Assembly: GCF_018596335.1 (NCBI RefSeq)
Contig: NZ_JAHEPS010000012.1
Coordinates: 1 to 64,000, forward strand
Direction: 5' to 3'
Origin: Shewanella jiangmenensis
Lineage (GTDB): Bacteria; Pseudomonadota; Gammaproteobacteria; Enterobacterales; Shewanellaceae
DNA: 64,000 bases
The notes beneath the pieces are model-generated. The model searched no databases, was not told the origin of the DNA, and saw only the letters and a list, made by a program, of their open reading frames with translations. Positions 14,791-23,519 of the stretch are shown here, piece by piece. Position numbers and translations under genes: made by a program. Numbering within the stretch: the first letter of the stretch is position 1; each line of letters begins with the position of its first letter.

Positions 14791-16119
14791 ATGGCGCTAT
14801 TCAAGCGGGTACTGATTGCCAACCGCGGCGAAATCGCGGTGCGGATTATCCGCAGCTGCCACCTGCTCGGTCTTGAGACAGTGGCGGTCTACTCCAGCGC
14901 CGACAAGGGCGCGCTCCATACCCGTCTGGCCACCCGCGCTATTTGCATCGGTCCGGCAGCAGCCAAAGACAGTTACCTCAATATCAACGCCATCCTCGAA
15001 GCCGCCAAGTTAAGCGGCGCCGACGCCATACATCCGGGATACGGTTTTTTGGCGGAGCGGGCCGACTTTGCCCGCGCCGTCACAGCCCAGGGCATAGTGT
15101 TTTTAGGCCCGGATGCGGGCACCATAGCCACCATGGGCGATAAAATCAGTGCCATCAAGGCGATGAAGGCGGCGGGGATTCCGACCCTGCCGGGCTCAGA
15201 TGGTCCCCTGGGTCACGACATGCAGGCAAATCGGGCGCTGGCCTCGCGCATCGGCTTTCCGGTCATTATCAAAGCCAGTGCCGGCGGTGGTGGCCGCGGT
15301 ATGCGCCGGGTCGACAGCGCTGATGCACTTGCTGATGCCATCGCCCTGACCCGCGCCGAAGCCCTGGCCGCCTTTGGCGACGACAGCCTGTATCTTGAAA
15401 AATTCCTCACCCAGCCCCGCCATATCGAGTTTCAAATCATCGCCAGCGGCGCCGAGGCAATCTGTCTGGGCGAGCGCGACTGCTCAGCCCAACGCCGCCA
15501 TCAAAAACTGATTGAAGAGGCGCCGGCACCCGGCATAGTCAAAAACCTGCTTGCCGCCATGGCTGCGCGCTGCGAGGCTGCTGCCAAAGGCCTCGGTTAT
15601 CAGGGCCTGGGCACCTTTGAGTTTTTGTATCAGGACGGCGAGTTCTACTTTATTGAAATGAACACCCGCATTCAGGTGGAGCACACGGTCACCGAGATGG
15701 TGTGTGGACTGGATTTGGTGCTTGAGCAGCTTAAGGTCGCCCTCGGCGAGCCGCTGCCGGCAAGGCCCTTGGTGCGCGGCCATGCGATTGAGTGCCGCAT
15801 TAACGCCGAAAATCCGCAGACGTCGCTGCCAAGCCCGGGACTAGTAACCGGCCTGCAGCTGCCGGGCGGCGCAGGGGTGCGCTTTGATACCGCGCTCTTT
15901 GCCGGCGCTGTGGTACCGCCCTGCTACGATTCGCTGGTCGGCAAACTGGTGTGCCACGGCCACGACCGGGAGGATGCCATCGCCCGCCTGCGTCAGGCGC
16001 TCGGTGAGCTTGAGATCACAGGGATCCACACCAATCAGGCGCTGCACCTTAAACTGCTGGCATGCGAGCAGTTTTCACCCTGGCAGCGGGATATACATTT
16101 CGCCGCCAAGCTTTTATAG
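14791..16119 (+). CDS. accC: Acetyl-CoA carboxylase biotin carboxylase subunit
   Basis: ATP- and bicarbonate-dependent carboxylation of biotin on AccB. 442 aa (E. coli 449). Start ATG 14791 puts the conserved IANRGEIAVRI near the N-terminus; a GTG at 14785 overlaps the accB stop. ATP-grasp features: glycine-rich loop ASAGGGGRGMRRV, HPGYGFLAE, EKFLTQPRHIE, ERDCSAQRRHQK, FIEMNTRIQVEH(T)VTE, RINAENP. Catalytic Glu/Asn/Arg of EMNTRIQVEH are intact. By eye only a little over half of positions match E. coli AccC, whereas the canonical gammaproteobacterial subunit is usually much closer, so this may be a paralogue. Operon end; convergent with the glycosyltransferase gene. Confidence 0.93.
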   Translation: MALFKRVLIANRGEIAVRIIRSCHLLGLETVAVYSSADKGALHTRLATRAICIGPAAAKDSYLNINAILEAAKLSGADAIHPGYGFLAERADFARAVTAQGIVFLGPDAGTIATMGDKISAIKAMKAAGIPTLPGSDGPLGHDMQANRALASRIGFPVIIKASAGGGGRGMRRVDSADALADAIALTRAEALAAFGDDSLYLEKFLTQPRHIEFQIIASGAEAICLGERDCSAQRRHQKLIEEAPAPGIVKNLLAAMAARCEAAAKGLGYQGLGTFEFLYQDGEFYFIEMNTRIQVEHTVTEMVCGLDLVLEQLKVALGEPLPARPLVRGHAIECRINAENPQTSLPSPGLVTGLQLPGGAGVRFDTALFAGAVVPPCYDSLVGKLVCHGHDREDAIARLRQALGELEITGIHTNQALHLKLLACEQFSPWQRDIHFAAKLL

Positions 16120-16176
16120 CCTCAAAGCTTTTATAACCGCCGAGCCCTGACCAACGCTTTGCCACTTTTTAGACGC

Positions 16177-17232
16177 TCAGCGCCAGGTGTCCGGCAGGGC
16201 AACCTGCTGCCACAAATCGCGACTGAGCCCCAAGGCAGCCGCCTCTTTATTGCGCTGCCACTCACCTGCGCCAAGCCACTGCACCAGCGCATCCCCCACG
16301 CTCGGGTAGCGCACCGGCGCCGGATTGGCACTCTTAAGCCAGCCTTTCAGCACCTCAGGGCTTAAGCGCATCATGCTGTGGGCCGCCCCCAAAAGCTGCA
16401 GTGCTGCCACGTTCGATAGCTGCTCAAACTGGCCAAGCAGCGGTTTTACCAGCAATTTTTTTCCAAGGCACAGGGCCTCGCTCGCAAGTTCAAAACCGGC
16501 GTTGGCCACCACGCCACCGGCACCGGCAAGATGGCGGCGAAACCCCTCGCGGCAAAACCCATGCCAGAGAATATGCGAAGGTAAACCCGCAGGCGCGGCG
16601 CTGGCGTGGTACACCAAAAACCGAAACTTATCGAAGGGTGATAGCAGCGATACTATGTCGCTTGCCGACTCAAACGGCAGATACACCAGAATATCGTGAC
16701 CGTGCTCTTCGCTCACTTCCGCCACATCCACAAAGGGTGGCAGCAGCGGGAAACCGAAATGATGCCAATGGCAGCCAAGGGCGAGGTCAACCGGCGCGAA
16801 GTATTCCAGCAGCCGCTCGTTGAACCAGGTGTTGCCGACCTTGGGCACATCAAAGCGCAGCGCCGCCTGATGACTGATGCCAATGCATGGCACCCCCTGC
16901 CTGCGCGCAGCCCAGGCACTGACGGGTTCAAAGTCGTTCAGTACCAGGTCATAACCGGACAAATCCAGCTCGCGGATTTCCTGCCACCAGTGCGGCGGAA
17001 GGTTTTGCGTGAGCGTCCGCCATGGGCGAATGCGACCGGCGGCGCTGGCAAAGGTCAGCCCCCGCGCCAGACGATATTCGCCAAAGGCCTGCATATCAAA
17101 AAAGCCTGCGGCCGGTCTGCCACTGAAAAAGAAATCAACCTGATGGGTGCTGTGCTCAAAGGCTCGCGCCATCACCCGCGCCCGGCTTAAGTGGCCATTC
17201 CCTGTGCCCTGTACCCCGTACAGAATTTTCAT
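16177..17232 (-). CDS. MJ1255/VC2487-type glycosyltransferase
   Basis: A 351-aa GT-B-like protein of the MJ1255 family (TIGR00661-like), predicted to transfer a sugar to an unknown acceptor. The N-terminus ILYGVQGTGNGHLSRA is the family signature (GxGxGH at the donor-site loop), and the C-terminal half contains ANAGFELASEALCLGKKLLVKP, equivalent to the nucleotide-sugar-binding motif of related GT28 enzymes. No signal peptide; one or two hydrophobic patches suggest peripheral membrane association. Start ATG at 17232. It is followed upstream on the same strand by a PAP2 phosphatase gene, a pairing that suggests work on lipid-linked substrates (inference). Confidence 0.85.
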   Translation of the reverse strand: MKILYGVQGTGNGHLSRARVMARAFEHSTHQVDFFFSGRPAAGFFDMQAFGEYRLARGLTFASAAGRIRPWRTLTQNLPPHWWQEIRELDLSGYDLVLNDFEPVSAWAARRQGVPCIGISHQAALRFDVPKVGNTWFNERLLEYFAPVDLALGCHWHHFGFPLLPPFVDVAEVSEEHGHDILVYLPFESASDIVSLLSPFDKFRFLVYHASAAPAGLPSHILWHGFCREGFRRHLAGAGGVVANAGFELASEALCLGKKLLVKPLLGQFEQLSNVAALQLLGAAHSMMRLSPEVLKGWLKSANPAPVRYPSVGDALVQWLGAGEWQRNKEAAALGLSRDLWQQVALPDTWR

Positions 17233-17327
17233 ATAGCTCCATATCGAGTGCGAAAGTTAGCGAGCGCGGCGGCCAAAGGCCCTGTTCAAACCGTTATTTG
17301 ATTCAACAACTTCAAACCATCAGCTAA

Positions 17328-17831
17328 TTAGCTGACCAGGGCAACACAAGTGCCGCCAAGGGCCGCCCCTGCGACTATGTCGGCGGGGTAATGCACGCCC
17401 AGTGCGACCCGCGACAGGCCAATCAGGCTTGCCCATGCCAAGGCAGGCCACCACAGCGGCGGATAACACTCAGCGATGGCAAAACACATCACAAACGCGG
17501 CCGCCGTGTGGCCCGATGGCAGGCTGAAACGATCCGATGGCTCAAACTGCGCCTGAACAAGCACGCCGCTGTGGCAAGGGCGAATGCGGCGGATGCTGTT
17601 TTTCAGCAGCAAATACAGGGGCAATTCCAATAAAAAGGCGCAAAGGCACAGGCGAAACAAGCGTTCACCGTCGCTGTCAACCAGCATCAGGGTGCAGCAA
17701 AGGTATAGATAGAGAGGACCATCGCCGGAGGCGGAAATGAGCAGAGCGGGTCGTTGCAGGCGCCGCGTGCGGGCAAGCCTGGCAATAACGAGGAAACCCC
17801 GTTGATCGAGTGCTGTGAGGCGGTTGAGCAT
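17328..17831 (-). CDS. PAP2-family membrane phosphatase
   Basis: Integral membrane phosphatase of the PAP2 (type 2 phosphatidic acid phosphatase) superfamily, 167 aa. Start ATG 17831 has GGGAG five bases upstream. All three family motifs are present: KNSIRRIRP (KxxxxxxRP), PSGH, and SRVALGVHYPAD (SRxxxxxHxxxD), giving catalytic His residues in motifs 2 and 3. Four to five membrane segments are visible. Substrates in this family range from phosphatidyl-glycerophosphate to undecaprenyl diphosphate; the sequence does not decide. Ninety-five bp from the glycosyltransferase gene on the same strand. Confidence 0.9.
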   Translation of the reverse strand: MLNRLTALDQRGFLVIARLARTRRLQRPALLISASGDGPLYLYLCCTLMLVDSDGERLFRLCLCAFLLELPLYLLLKNSIRRIRPCHSGVLVQAQFEPSDRFSLPSGHTAAAFVMCFAIAECYPPLWWPALAWASLIGLSRVALGVHYPADIVAGAALGGTCVALVS

Positions 17832-17884
17832 GCCATCTCCCAAGTTCCAACCCGGATAAATGGCAGATTAGCTAAGACGCATGA

Positions 17885-17905
17885 CGGGCAAGTGACACCT
17901 GCCCG
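17885..17905. repeat. Short intergenic hairpin
   Basis: CGGGCA (17885-17890) pairs with TGCCCG (17900-17905) between the YgjV-like and PAP2 genes. Possible weak terminator of the YgjV-like gene; no T-run. Confidence 0.35.
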
Positions 17906-17926
17906 ACACTTTTATGACAAGTAAAC

Positions 17927-18175
17927 TCAGGCAGTTACAGGGCTTTGAGTCTTGGCACGGTAGATTTTGAACAGATGGTAAATGTTGATACAGGCAACGA
18001 AAGCGTTCATGCCTGCCACCGGCCAGGCCGTGATGGCAACACCGTAGACCACAAACAGGCTGCAGCCGATGAAGTTCAACCATCTCAGCCAGATAATATC
18101 TTTCATCATCAGAGAGATAGCGACCATCACCGAGGCCATGTAGCCGACGATTTCTGTCATGTTCAGAGCTTCCAT
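17927..18175 (-). CDS. YgjV-like small inner-membrane protein
   Basis: An 82-aa membrane protein. Start ATG 18175 has GAGG seven bases upstream; a longer in-frame extension to 18286 has neither a ribosome site nor plausible composition. Three hydrophobic segments (IVGYMASVMVAISLMM, LNFIGCSLFVVYGVAITAW, GMNAFVACINIYHLF) with the WLRWLNFIGC and NxxHLFKIYR pattern seen in YgjV-type proteins (PF10688-like). No biochemical function is established. It ends 95 bp from the PAP2 gene and is divergent from rraA. Confidence 0.8.
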   Translation of the reverse strand: MEALNMTEIVGYMASVMVAISLMMKDIIWLRWLNFIGCSLFVVYGVAITAWPVAGMNAFVACINIYHLFKIYRAKTQSPVTA

Positions 18176-18510
18176 AAAGGCACCTCGAAAAAGGCCCTCT
18201 GCCTTCCATGAGCTTAATGGGGGGTCCGTGCCCCTAAAGCGGATTGTTAATTGAAACTGGAATGGGACTGGGGACAATGCTAACAAAATCGCCCACAGTC
18301 TTGTAATAAAAAACCGTCATATGATGACAGAAGTCAAAATTTTGCGCCATAAAGTTTAGTGATGATGAAATTAAACTACAGTTCTGATGGCGGTGGCAGG
18401 GGGACCAATACCGTGATTGATAACACTTTTCTTTTCAAGATTCCCTTATATACTGGCCTAAGTTCAGTGTTGAACAGCCTGCCTGACGTAAGGCGAAACA
18501 GGAGATGACT
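18176..18510. other. 335-bp divergent intergenic region (YgjV-like / rraA)
   Basis: No gene. Contains a short perfect inverted repeat GTCAT-ATG-ATGAC (18316-18328) and an AT-rich stretch with TATACT around 18450 that could be a -10 element for rraA; no convincing -35 was found. Confidence 0.5.
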
Positions 18511-18996
18511 ATGGAATACAACACCTCAGAATTATGCGACATGTATCTGGACGTCGTGGATGTGGTTGAACCCATGTTCAGTAATTACGGCGGTGTTAGC
18601 TCTTTTGGCGGAACCATCAGCACCATCAAGTGTTTCGAAGACAACGGTATTATTGCAGACGTGCTGGCAGAAGACGGTGAAGGACGGGTGCTGCTTATCG
18701 ACGGCGGCGGCTCGCTGCGCCGGGCATTGATTGATGCCACCATCGCCGAAATCGGCGTTAACAGCGGCTGGGAAGGCATTATCGTGTACGGCAGCGTGCG
18801 CGATGTAGACGCACTTGAAGAGCTGGATATCGGCATTCAGGCCATGGCCTCTATCCCGGTGGGCGCGGACAACCACGGCATCGGCGAAGTCGACGTGCCG
18901 GTGAACTTCGGCGGCGTATCCTTCCTGCCCGGTGACCATGTGTACGCCGACAGCACCGGAATTATCCTGTCACCTGAGCCGCTGGACATAGAATAA
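18511..18996 (+). CDS. rraA: Regulator of ribonuclease E activity A
   Basis: Trimeric ring protein that binds RNase E and inhibits its endonuclease activity, changing mRNA decay. 161 aa, same size as E. coli RraA (161). Start at 18511 has AGGAG six bases upstream (18500-18504) and gives MEYNTSELCDMY, aligning with the E. coli N-terminus; the ATG at 18505 abuts the ribosome site. Conserved segments: FGGTISTIKCFEDNG, VLLIDGGGSLRRALID, GIIVYGSVRDVD and PGDHVYADSTGII. It belongs to the HMG/CHA-aldolase-like fold but lacks metal-site residues of the enzymes. Monocistronic, with its own terminator. Confidence 0.97.
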   Translation: MEYNTSELCDMYLDVVDVVEPMFSNYGGVSSFGGTISTIKCFEDNGIIADVLAEDGEGRVLLIDGGGSLRRALIDATIAEIGVNSGWEGIIVYGSVRDVDALEELDIGIQAMASIPVGADNHGIGEVDVPVNFGGVSFLPGDHVYADSTGIILSPEPLDIE

Positions 18997-19019
18997 GCGC
19001 GCTAGGGCGCACCCAATCA

Positions 19020-19044
19020 AGGTCGGCGCAGCCGGCCTTTTTTT
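19020..19044 (+). terminator. Rho-independent terminator after rraA
   Basis: AGGTCGGC, GCA loop, GCCGGCCT (19031-19038) with one G-U pair, followed by a run of T to 19044. Confidence 0.85.
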
Positions 19045-19139
19045 ATGCCGTTTCGGCTACACACAACCCCATTTTGCCGTTGCCTTTTCGCCGCCCTTTG
19101 CCACAATAAGCGCAATTATTCCCAGTCGGCGTGACTCCC

Positions 19140-20177
19140 ATGCAACATCTCATTCCCTATACCCGCGACCAGCTGAACACCATTCTTGGCCAGCGCCCCG
19201 GCGAAACCCGCCTTGGCCACCACCTGCTGCTGAGCGAAGCCCAAAACCTCAGTGATACCCTGCAACTGGCCAAAGACAAGGGCGCCCGCTTTGTGCTGCT
19301 TGGCGCCGGTGAAGACGCCGGCCCTCGGGCAAACCTTGGCCGTGGCGGCGCTACCAATGCCTTTGAAGCCTGCATGAAATGGCTGGTGAATCTGCAGTCC
19401 AACCGCTTTTACCGTGGCGACGATTTACTGGTGCTCGGGCAGCTCGATTTTCACGACTTACTGCCGGGCGACGGCGCGGCGCTCGACGAACTGCGTCAGG
19501 CGGTGGCCAGCATGGATGAGCGGGTCACAGCAGTAGCCAGCGCCATCATGGATGCCGGCCTCGAGCCCATAGTTATCGGCGGCGGCCACAACAACGCCTT
19601 TGGCCTGCTGATGGCGGTCAAACAGGCGTTCCATCGCCCTGCAGCAGCGGTAAACCTTGACCCTCATTCAGATTTTCGCCTGCGCGAAGGTCGCCACAGC
19701 GGCAATGGTTTCAGCTACGCCGCCGCCAGCGGCGCGCTCGACTTTTACCATGTGCTCGGCCTGCATGAACTCAAAAACAGCGAAGCCAACCTCGAGCAGC
19801 TCGAGGCCTTCGGTGGCAGCTGGCACACCTTGCAGCAAATCTGGGTGCGCGGCGAAATAAGCCTCGATGACGCGCTAAGGCAGATAAGCAAGGCGCTGAA
19901 AGCCACCGATCTGCCGGTGGCGCTGGAGCTGGATGTTGACGCCATTGCCAATATGCCATCGAGCGCCATGACCGCCGCCGGCGTGCCACTGATGGACGCC
20001 GCCCGTTACATCAGCCACATGGCCAAACACTGCGACTGCGCTTATCTGCATCTGGCCGAGGCCGCGCCGGTTTGCCACGACGCAGGCATCGATGCCGGCA
20101 TGCGCGAAACCGGCCAGAGCCTGACGGAGCTGGTGTACGCCTACATTCGTGGCCGCAGGCTCGCCAGCGGCGGCTGA
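19140..20177 (+). CDS. Arginase/formimidoylglutamase-fold (ureohydrolase) family protein
   Basis: A 345-aa member of the arginase-agmatinase-formiminoglutamase superfamily. Binuclear-metal motifs are present but off-consensus: GGGHNNAFG (usual GGxHxxxxG), NLDPHSDFR (usual DAHxD) and ELDVDAIANMP (usual SxDxDxxDP). The His and Asp ligands are kept; the Ser and the third Asp of the last motif are not. This variant resembles proteins often annotated as formimidoylglutamase in Shewanella and Bacteroidetes. No hut genes are nearby, so hydrolysis of N-formimino-glutamate is not supported by context. Start ATG 19140 is preferred over the GTG at 19131; no strong ribosome site is seen for either. Confidence 0.85.
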   Translation: MQHLIPYTRDQLNTILGQRPGETRLGHHLLLSEAQNLSDTLQLAKDKGARFVLLGAGEDAGPRANLGRGGATNAFEACMKWLVNLQSNRFYRGDDLLVLGQLDFHDLLPGDGAALDELRQAVASMDERVTAVASAIMDAGLEPIVIGGGHNNAFGLLMAVKQAFHRPAAAVNLDPHSDFRLREGRHSGNGFSYAAASGALDFYHVLGLHELKNSEANLEQLEAFGGSWHTLQQIWVRGEISLDDALRQISKALKATDLPVALELDVDAIANMPSSAMTAAGVPLMDAARYISHMAKHCDCAYLHLAEAAPVCHDAGIDAGMRETGQSLTELVYAYIRGRRLASGG

Positions 20178-20440
20178 ATCTGTGTGATGCAGCAGGCGGC
20201 CGCTCGTGATAAGAGCGCTGCCCGCTCGCTATTCACTGGCTATTCATTAAATTCGCATATTGTGCTCTAATGCGCAGTCACTGCGCTTTTGCCAAAATCC
20301 TACCGGGCTCACACGGCTGAGATCCCGTCAGGTGCAGGATAGGCACTGGATCACAAAGCTGATTGCTCACGGATTCAGCAAGGCCTGCCCTTTGGCATAC
20401 ACTCGCGTTTAACAGTTTGGGAAACAACAGGAAAGAACAG

Positions 20441-21196
20441 ATGTCCGACGGCGCATCCAACAGCACCCACTTTGGTTACAAGACAGTCGATGCCGATAAA
20501 AAGGCTGACCTGGTTGCCGGCGTATTTCACTCGGTAGCCGCCAAGTACGACATTATGAACGATGTGATGTCCTTCGGCATTCATCGCCTGTGGAAACGCT
20601 TCACCATTGAAACCGCGGGCGCCCGTCCCGGCATGAAAGTGCTGGATCTGGCTGGTGGCACCGGCGATTTGACCGCCAAGTTCTCCCGTCTGGTCGGTGA
20701 GCGCGGACAGGTAGTTCTGGCCGACATCAACGACTCCATGCTCAAGGTTGGCCGCGCCAAACTGCGGGATCTGGGCATAGTCGGCAATGTCAGTTACGTG
20801 CAGGCCAACGCCGAGGCGCTGCCGTTTCCCGATAACCATTTCGATATCATCACCATCGCCTTTGGTCTGCGTAACGTGACCGACAAAGACGCGGCGCTGC
20901 GCTCCATGCAGCGGGTACTCAAGCCGGGCGGCAAGCTGCTGGTGCTGGAGTTTTCCAAGCCGCAGCACGAAGTGATGCGTAAGCTTTACGACCTGTACAG
21001 CTTTAAGATCCTGCCAAAAATGGGCCAGGTCATCGCCCAGGATGCCGACAGCTACGAGTATCTGGCCGAATCCATCCGCATGCACCCGGATCAGGACACC
21101 CTCAAGGGCATGATGCAGAACGCCGGCCTTGAGCAGGTGGACTATATCAACATGACCGACGGTGTAGTGGCACTGCATCGGGGTTACAAGTTCTGA
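20441..21196 (+). CDS. ubiE: Bifunctional demethylmenaquinone/2-polyprenyl-6-methoxy-1,4-benzoquinol methyltransferase
   Basis: SAM-dependent C-methyltransferase of both ubiquinone and menaquinone synthesis; 251 aa, as in E. coli. Start 20441 has AGGAAA six bases upstream; the frame is open further upstream but without coding signs. Hallmarks: FHSVAAKYDIMNDVMSFGIHRLWKR, SAM motif DLAGGTGDLT, FGLRNVTDKD and LEFSKP; ends HRGYKF, as is usual. The stop overlaps the ubiJ start (TGATG), beginning the ubiE-ubiJ-ubiB operon. Both quinones matter here, given the fumarate reductase and the aerobic chain expected in Shewanella. Confidence 0.97.
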   Translation: MSDGASNSTHFGYKTVDADKKADLVAGVFHSVAAKYDIMNDVMSFGIHRLWKRFTIETAGARPGMKVLDLAGGTGDLTAKFSRLVGERGQVVLADINDSMLKVGRAKLRDLGIVGNVSYVQANAEALPFPDNHFDIITIAFGLRNVTDKDAALRSMQRVLKPGGKLLVLEFSKPQHEVMRKLYDLYSFKILPKMGQVIAQDADSYEYLAESIRMHPDQDTLKGMMQNAGLEQVDYINMTDGVVALHRGYKF

Positions 21197-21813
21197 TGCT
21201 GGCCCGGGAACTGGCCCTCATCCTGTGTGGCGCCGTGGAACTGGGCTTTGAAAAACTGCTGGCCCACACCGGCGCCAGCCCCCGTCAGTACGGCCTGAAT
21301 GGCAAATCCATTGCCATTCAGCTGTCTGAGCTGTCTTTCCCGCTTTATCTGTTTTTTGACGACAGCGTCACCGTGCTTGGCCAATACGACGGCAAGACCG
21401 ATGTGCGCGTCAAGGCCTCGGTATTTGCCCTGCGCGCCCTCAGCGAAGGCGAAAGCTTAAGCAGCCTGGTCAAGGCCGGCAGCCTCGATATTGAAGGCGA
21501 CCTTGATGTGCTGCAGGGTTTCAGCCGTCTGCTCAAAGAGCAGCAGCTTGACCTTGGCGAGCCGCTGGCACGCTATATAGGCGATGGTCCGGCGCATAAG
21601 CTGCAGGCCGGTGGTCGCAGGTTAGGCTCTGAGCTTAAACGCATTGGCGACAAGACCTTAAGTCACCTCGCCCAGCTTGGCACCGAGGAATATCGCCTCA
21701 CCCCGCACAAAATCGAATTTATTCATCTTAAGGACAACATCGAAGCCCTTGCCAAGGCCACCGATGCCATTGAGAACAAAATCAACCAATTAAGGGATCG
21801 CCTTACACCATGA
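21196..21813 (+). CDS. ubiJ: Ubiquinone biosynthesis accessory factor UbiJ (SCP2 domain)
   Basis: Lipid-binding scaffold of the soluble Ubi complex that presents polyprenylated intermediates to the hydroxylases and methylases. 205 aa (E. coli UbiJ 201). SCP2 sterol-carrier-like domain in the N-terminal ~115 residues (LSFPLYLFFDDSVTVLG, LVKAGSLDIEGDLDVLQGF) and a helical, charged C-terminal half (IEALAKATDAIENKINQLRDRL, likely coiled coil). Overlaps ubiE by one base and ubiB by four (ATGA). Confidence 0.95.
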   Translation: MLARELALILCGAVELGFEKLLAHTGASPRQYGLNGKSIAIQLSELSFPLYLFFDDSVTVLGQYDGKTDVRVKASVFALRALSEGESLSSLVKAGSLDIEGDLDVLQGFSRLLKEQQLDLGEPLARYIGDGPAHKLQAGGRRLGSELKRIGDKTLSHLAQLGTEEYRLTPHKIEFIHLKDNIEALAKATDAIENKINQLRDRLTP

Positions 21814-23459
21814 CCCTCGCCAGCCTCCGCCGTGGATATCAGGTCGTCCGGACCTTGCTTCACTATGGCCTGGATGACGTACTGCCCCCATCACTGACTC
21901 CCTGGTATGTTCGCGCTGCGCGCATGAGCCTGTTCTGGGTTCGCAACAAGCACAAAGATAAATGCGGCGGCGAACGGCTTAAACTGGCGATGCAGGAACT
22001 GGGGCCTGTGTACATTAAGTTTGGCCAGATGCTGTCGACCCGCCGCGATCTGTTAAGCGACGAGTGGGCCGAAGAGCTGGCTATGCTGCAGGACCGGGTA
22101 CCGCCCTTTGATGCCGCGCTGGCGCGCAGCGCCATCGAAGCCGAGCTTGGCGCCCCCATCGACAGCCTGTTTGACGATTTTGACGACACGCCGCTGGCGT
22201 CGGCTTCGATTTCGCAGGTGCATACCGCCACCCTCAAATCCAACGGTAAGGCCGTGGTGCTCAAGGTGCTGCGCCCCAATGTGGAAGAAAAAGTCCATGC
22301 CGACCTTGAGCTGATGCTGCAGGTGGCAACCTGGGTCGACCGCCTGCTTGGCAGCGGCAACCGGCTGCGGCCGGTGGAAGTGGTCGAAGACTACCAGAAC
22401 ACCATTCTTGGCGAGCTTAACCTTAAGCTTGAAGCACTGAACGCCATCAAGCTTAAGGCCAATTTTGAAGGCTCGGATGCGCTCTACATTCCCTATGTGT
22501 ATGAATCCCTTTGCCATCCACGCCTGATGGTGATGGAGCGGATTGAAGGCATTCCGGTGTCGGATATCGAGGCGCTCAATGCCCAGGGCACTAACTTAAA
22601 GCTTTTGGCCGAGCGCGGGGTAGAGCTGTTTTTCACTCAGGTGTTCCGCGACAACTTTTTCCATGCCGACATGCATCCCGGCAACATTTTTATCAGCCGC
22701 GAGCATCCGGAAAACCCTTACTACATAGGCCTTGATTGCGGCATCATGGGCAGCCTCAATGAAGAGGACAAGCGCTATCTGGCTGAGAACTTCCTCGCCT
22801 TTTTCAATCGCGATTACCACCGTATCGCTCAGCTGTACGTGGAGTCCGGCTGGGTGTCGTCCAACACCGATATTCTGGCGTTTGAGCAGGCGGTGAAGCT
22901 GGTGTGCGAGCCGATGTTCAATAAGCCGCTGAATGAAATCTCCTTTGGCCATGTGCTGCTTGAGCTGTTCCGGACCGCCAGACGCTTCGATATCGTGGTG
23001 CAGCCGCAGCTGGTGCTGCTGGAAAAGACGCTGCTTTATATCGAAGGCCTTGGCCGCCAGCTCTATCCTCAGCTGGATTTATGGCAAACCGCCAAGCCAT
23101 TTTTGGAGCGTTGGATGGCCGAGCAGGTCGGTCCAAAAGCAATGTTCAAAAAAGTGCAAACAAACTTGCCCTTCTGGTCTGATAAACTGCCGGAGTTTCC
23201 TGAGCTTATCTACGACAATCTCAAGCTGGGCCGCAAACTACTCGGCACTCAGCAACAGATGCTCGACCGGTACCTCAAATATCAACAAAAGGCACACAAG
23301 AGCAATTTCCTGCTCATCAGCTCTGCTGTTTTGTTGATCTGTGGCACTATTTTGTTTGCTCAAACGGATACACTGTGGCTCGCCGCGGCCTGTCTCGGTG
23401 CGGGCGCCATTGTTTGGTTGGCCGGATGGAGATCCAGGCCAAAGAATCGCAAATTTTAG
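21810..23459 (+). CDS. ubiB: Ubiquinone biosynthesis regulatory protein kinase UbiB
   Basis: Atypical kinase/ATPase (ADCK/ABC1 family) needed for ubiquinone synthesis, anchored in the inner membrane. 549 aa (E. coli 546). The family KxGQ motif is K70-F-G-Q73 (VYIKFGQMLSTRRD); the Ala-rich nucleotide loop is SASISQVHTA; catalytic-loop residues appear in FFHADMHPGNIFI and the metal-binding Asp in GLDCGIMG. Two C-terminal membrane helices (LLISSAVLLICGTILFA; WLAAACLGAGAIVWLAGW) end the protein. Last gene of ubiEJB; tatABC follows after 60 bp with its own ribosome site. Confidence 0.97.
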   Translation: MTLASLRRGYQVVRTLLHYGLDDVLPPSLTPWYVRAARMSLFWVRNKHKDKCGGERLKLAMQELGPVYIKFGQMLSTRRDLLSDEWAEELAMLQDRVPPFDAALARSAIEAELGAPIDSLFDDFDDTPLASASISQVHTATLKSNGKAVVLKVLRPNVEEKVHADLELMLQVATWVDRLLGSGNRLRPVEVVEDYQNTILGELNLKLEALNAIKLKANFEGSDALYIPYVYESLCHPRLMVMERIEGIPVSDIEALNAQGTNLKLLAERGVELFFTQVFRDNFFHADMHPGNIFISREHPENPYYIGLDCGIMGSLNEEDKRYLAENFLAFFNRDYHRIAQLYVESGWVSSNTDILAFEQAVKLVCEPMFNKPLNEISFGHVLLELFRTARRFDIVVQPQLVLLEKTLLYIEGLGRQLYPQLDLWQTAKPFLERWMAEQVGPKAMFKKVQTNLPFWSDKLPEFPELIYDNLKLGRKLLGTQQQMLDRYLKYQQKAHKSNFLLISSAVLLICGTILFAQTDTLWLAAACLGAGAIVWLAGWRSRPKNRKF

Positions 23460-23519
23460 CTAGCACTAAATAATCTCAGGTTCATAATAGAACGACTTCA
23501 TTTTTGAGAGGAATCCTTC

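Noticed and set aside
20295..20380. Possible TPP riboswitch upstream of ubiE (GGCTGAGAT followed by CCCG, and CTGGAT further on)
   Set aside because: CGGG...CTGAGA...CCCG can mimic the P2 arm, but the pyrophosphate-sensing half (ACCTGA ... GGATAATnCCAGCGnAGGGA) is not there and ubiE is not a thiamine gene.
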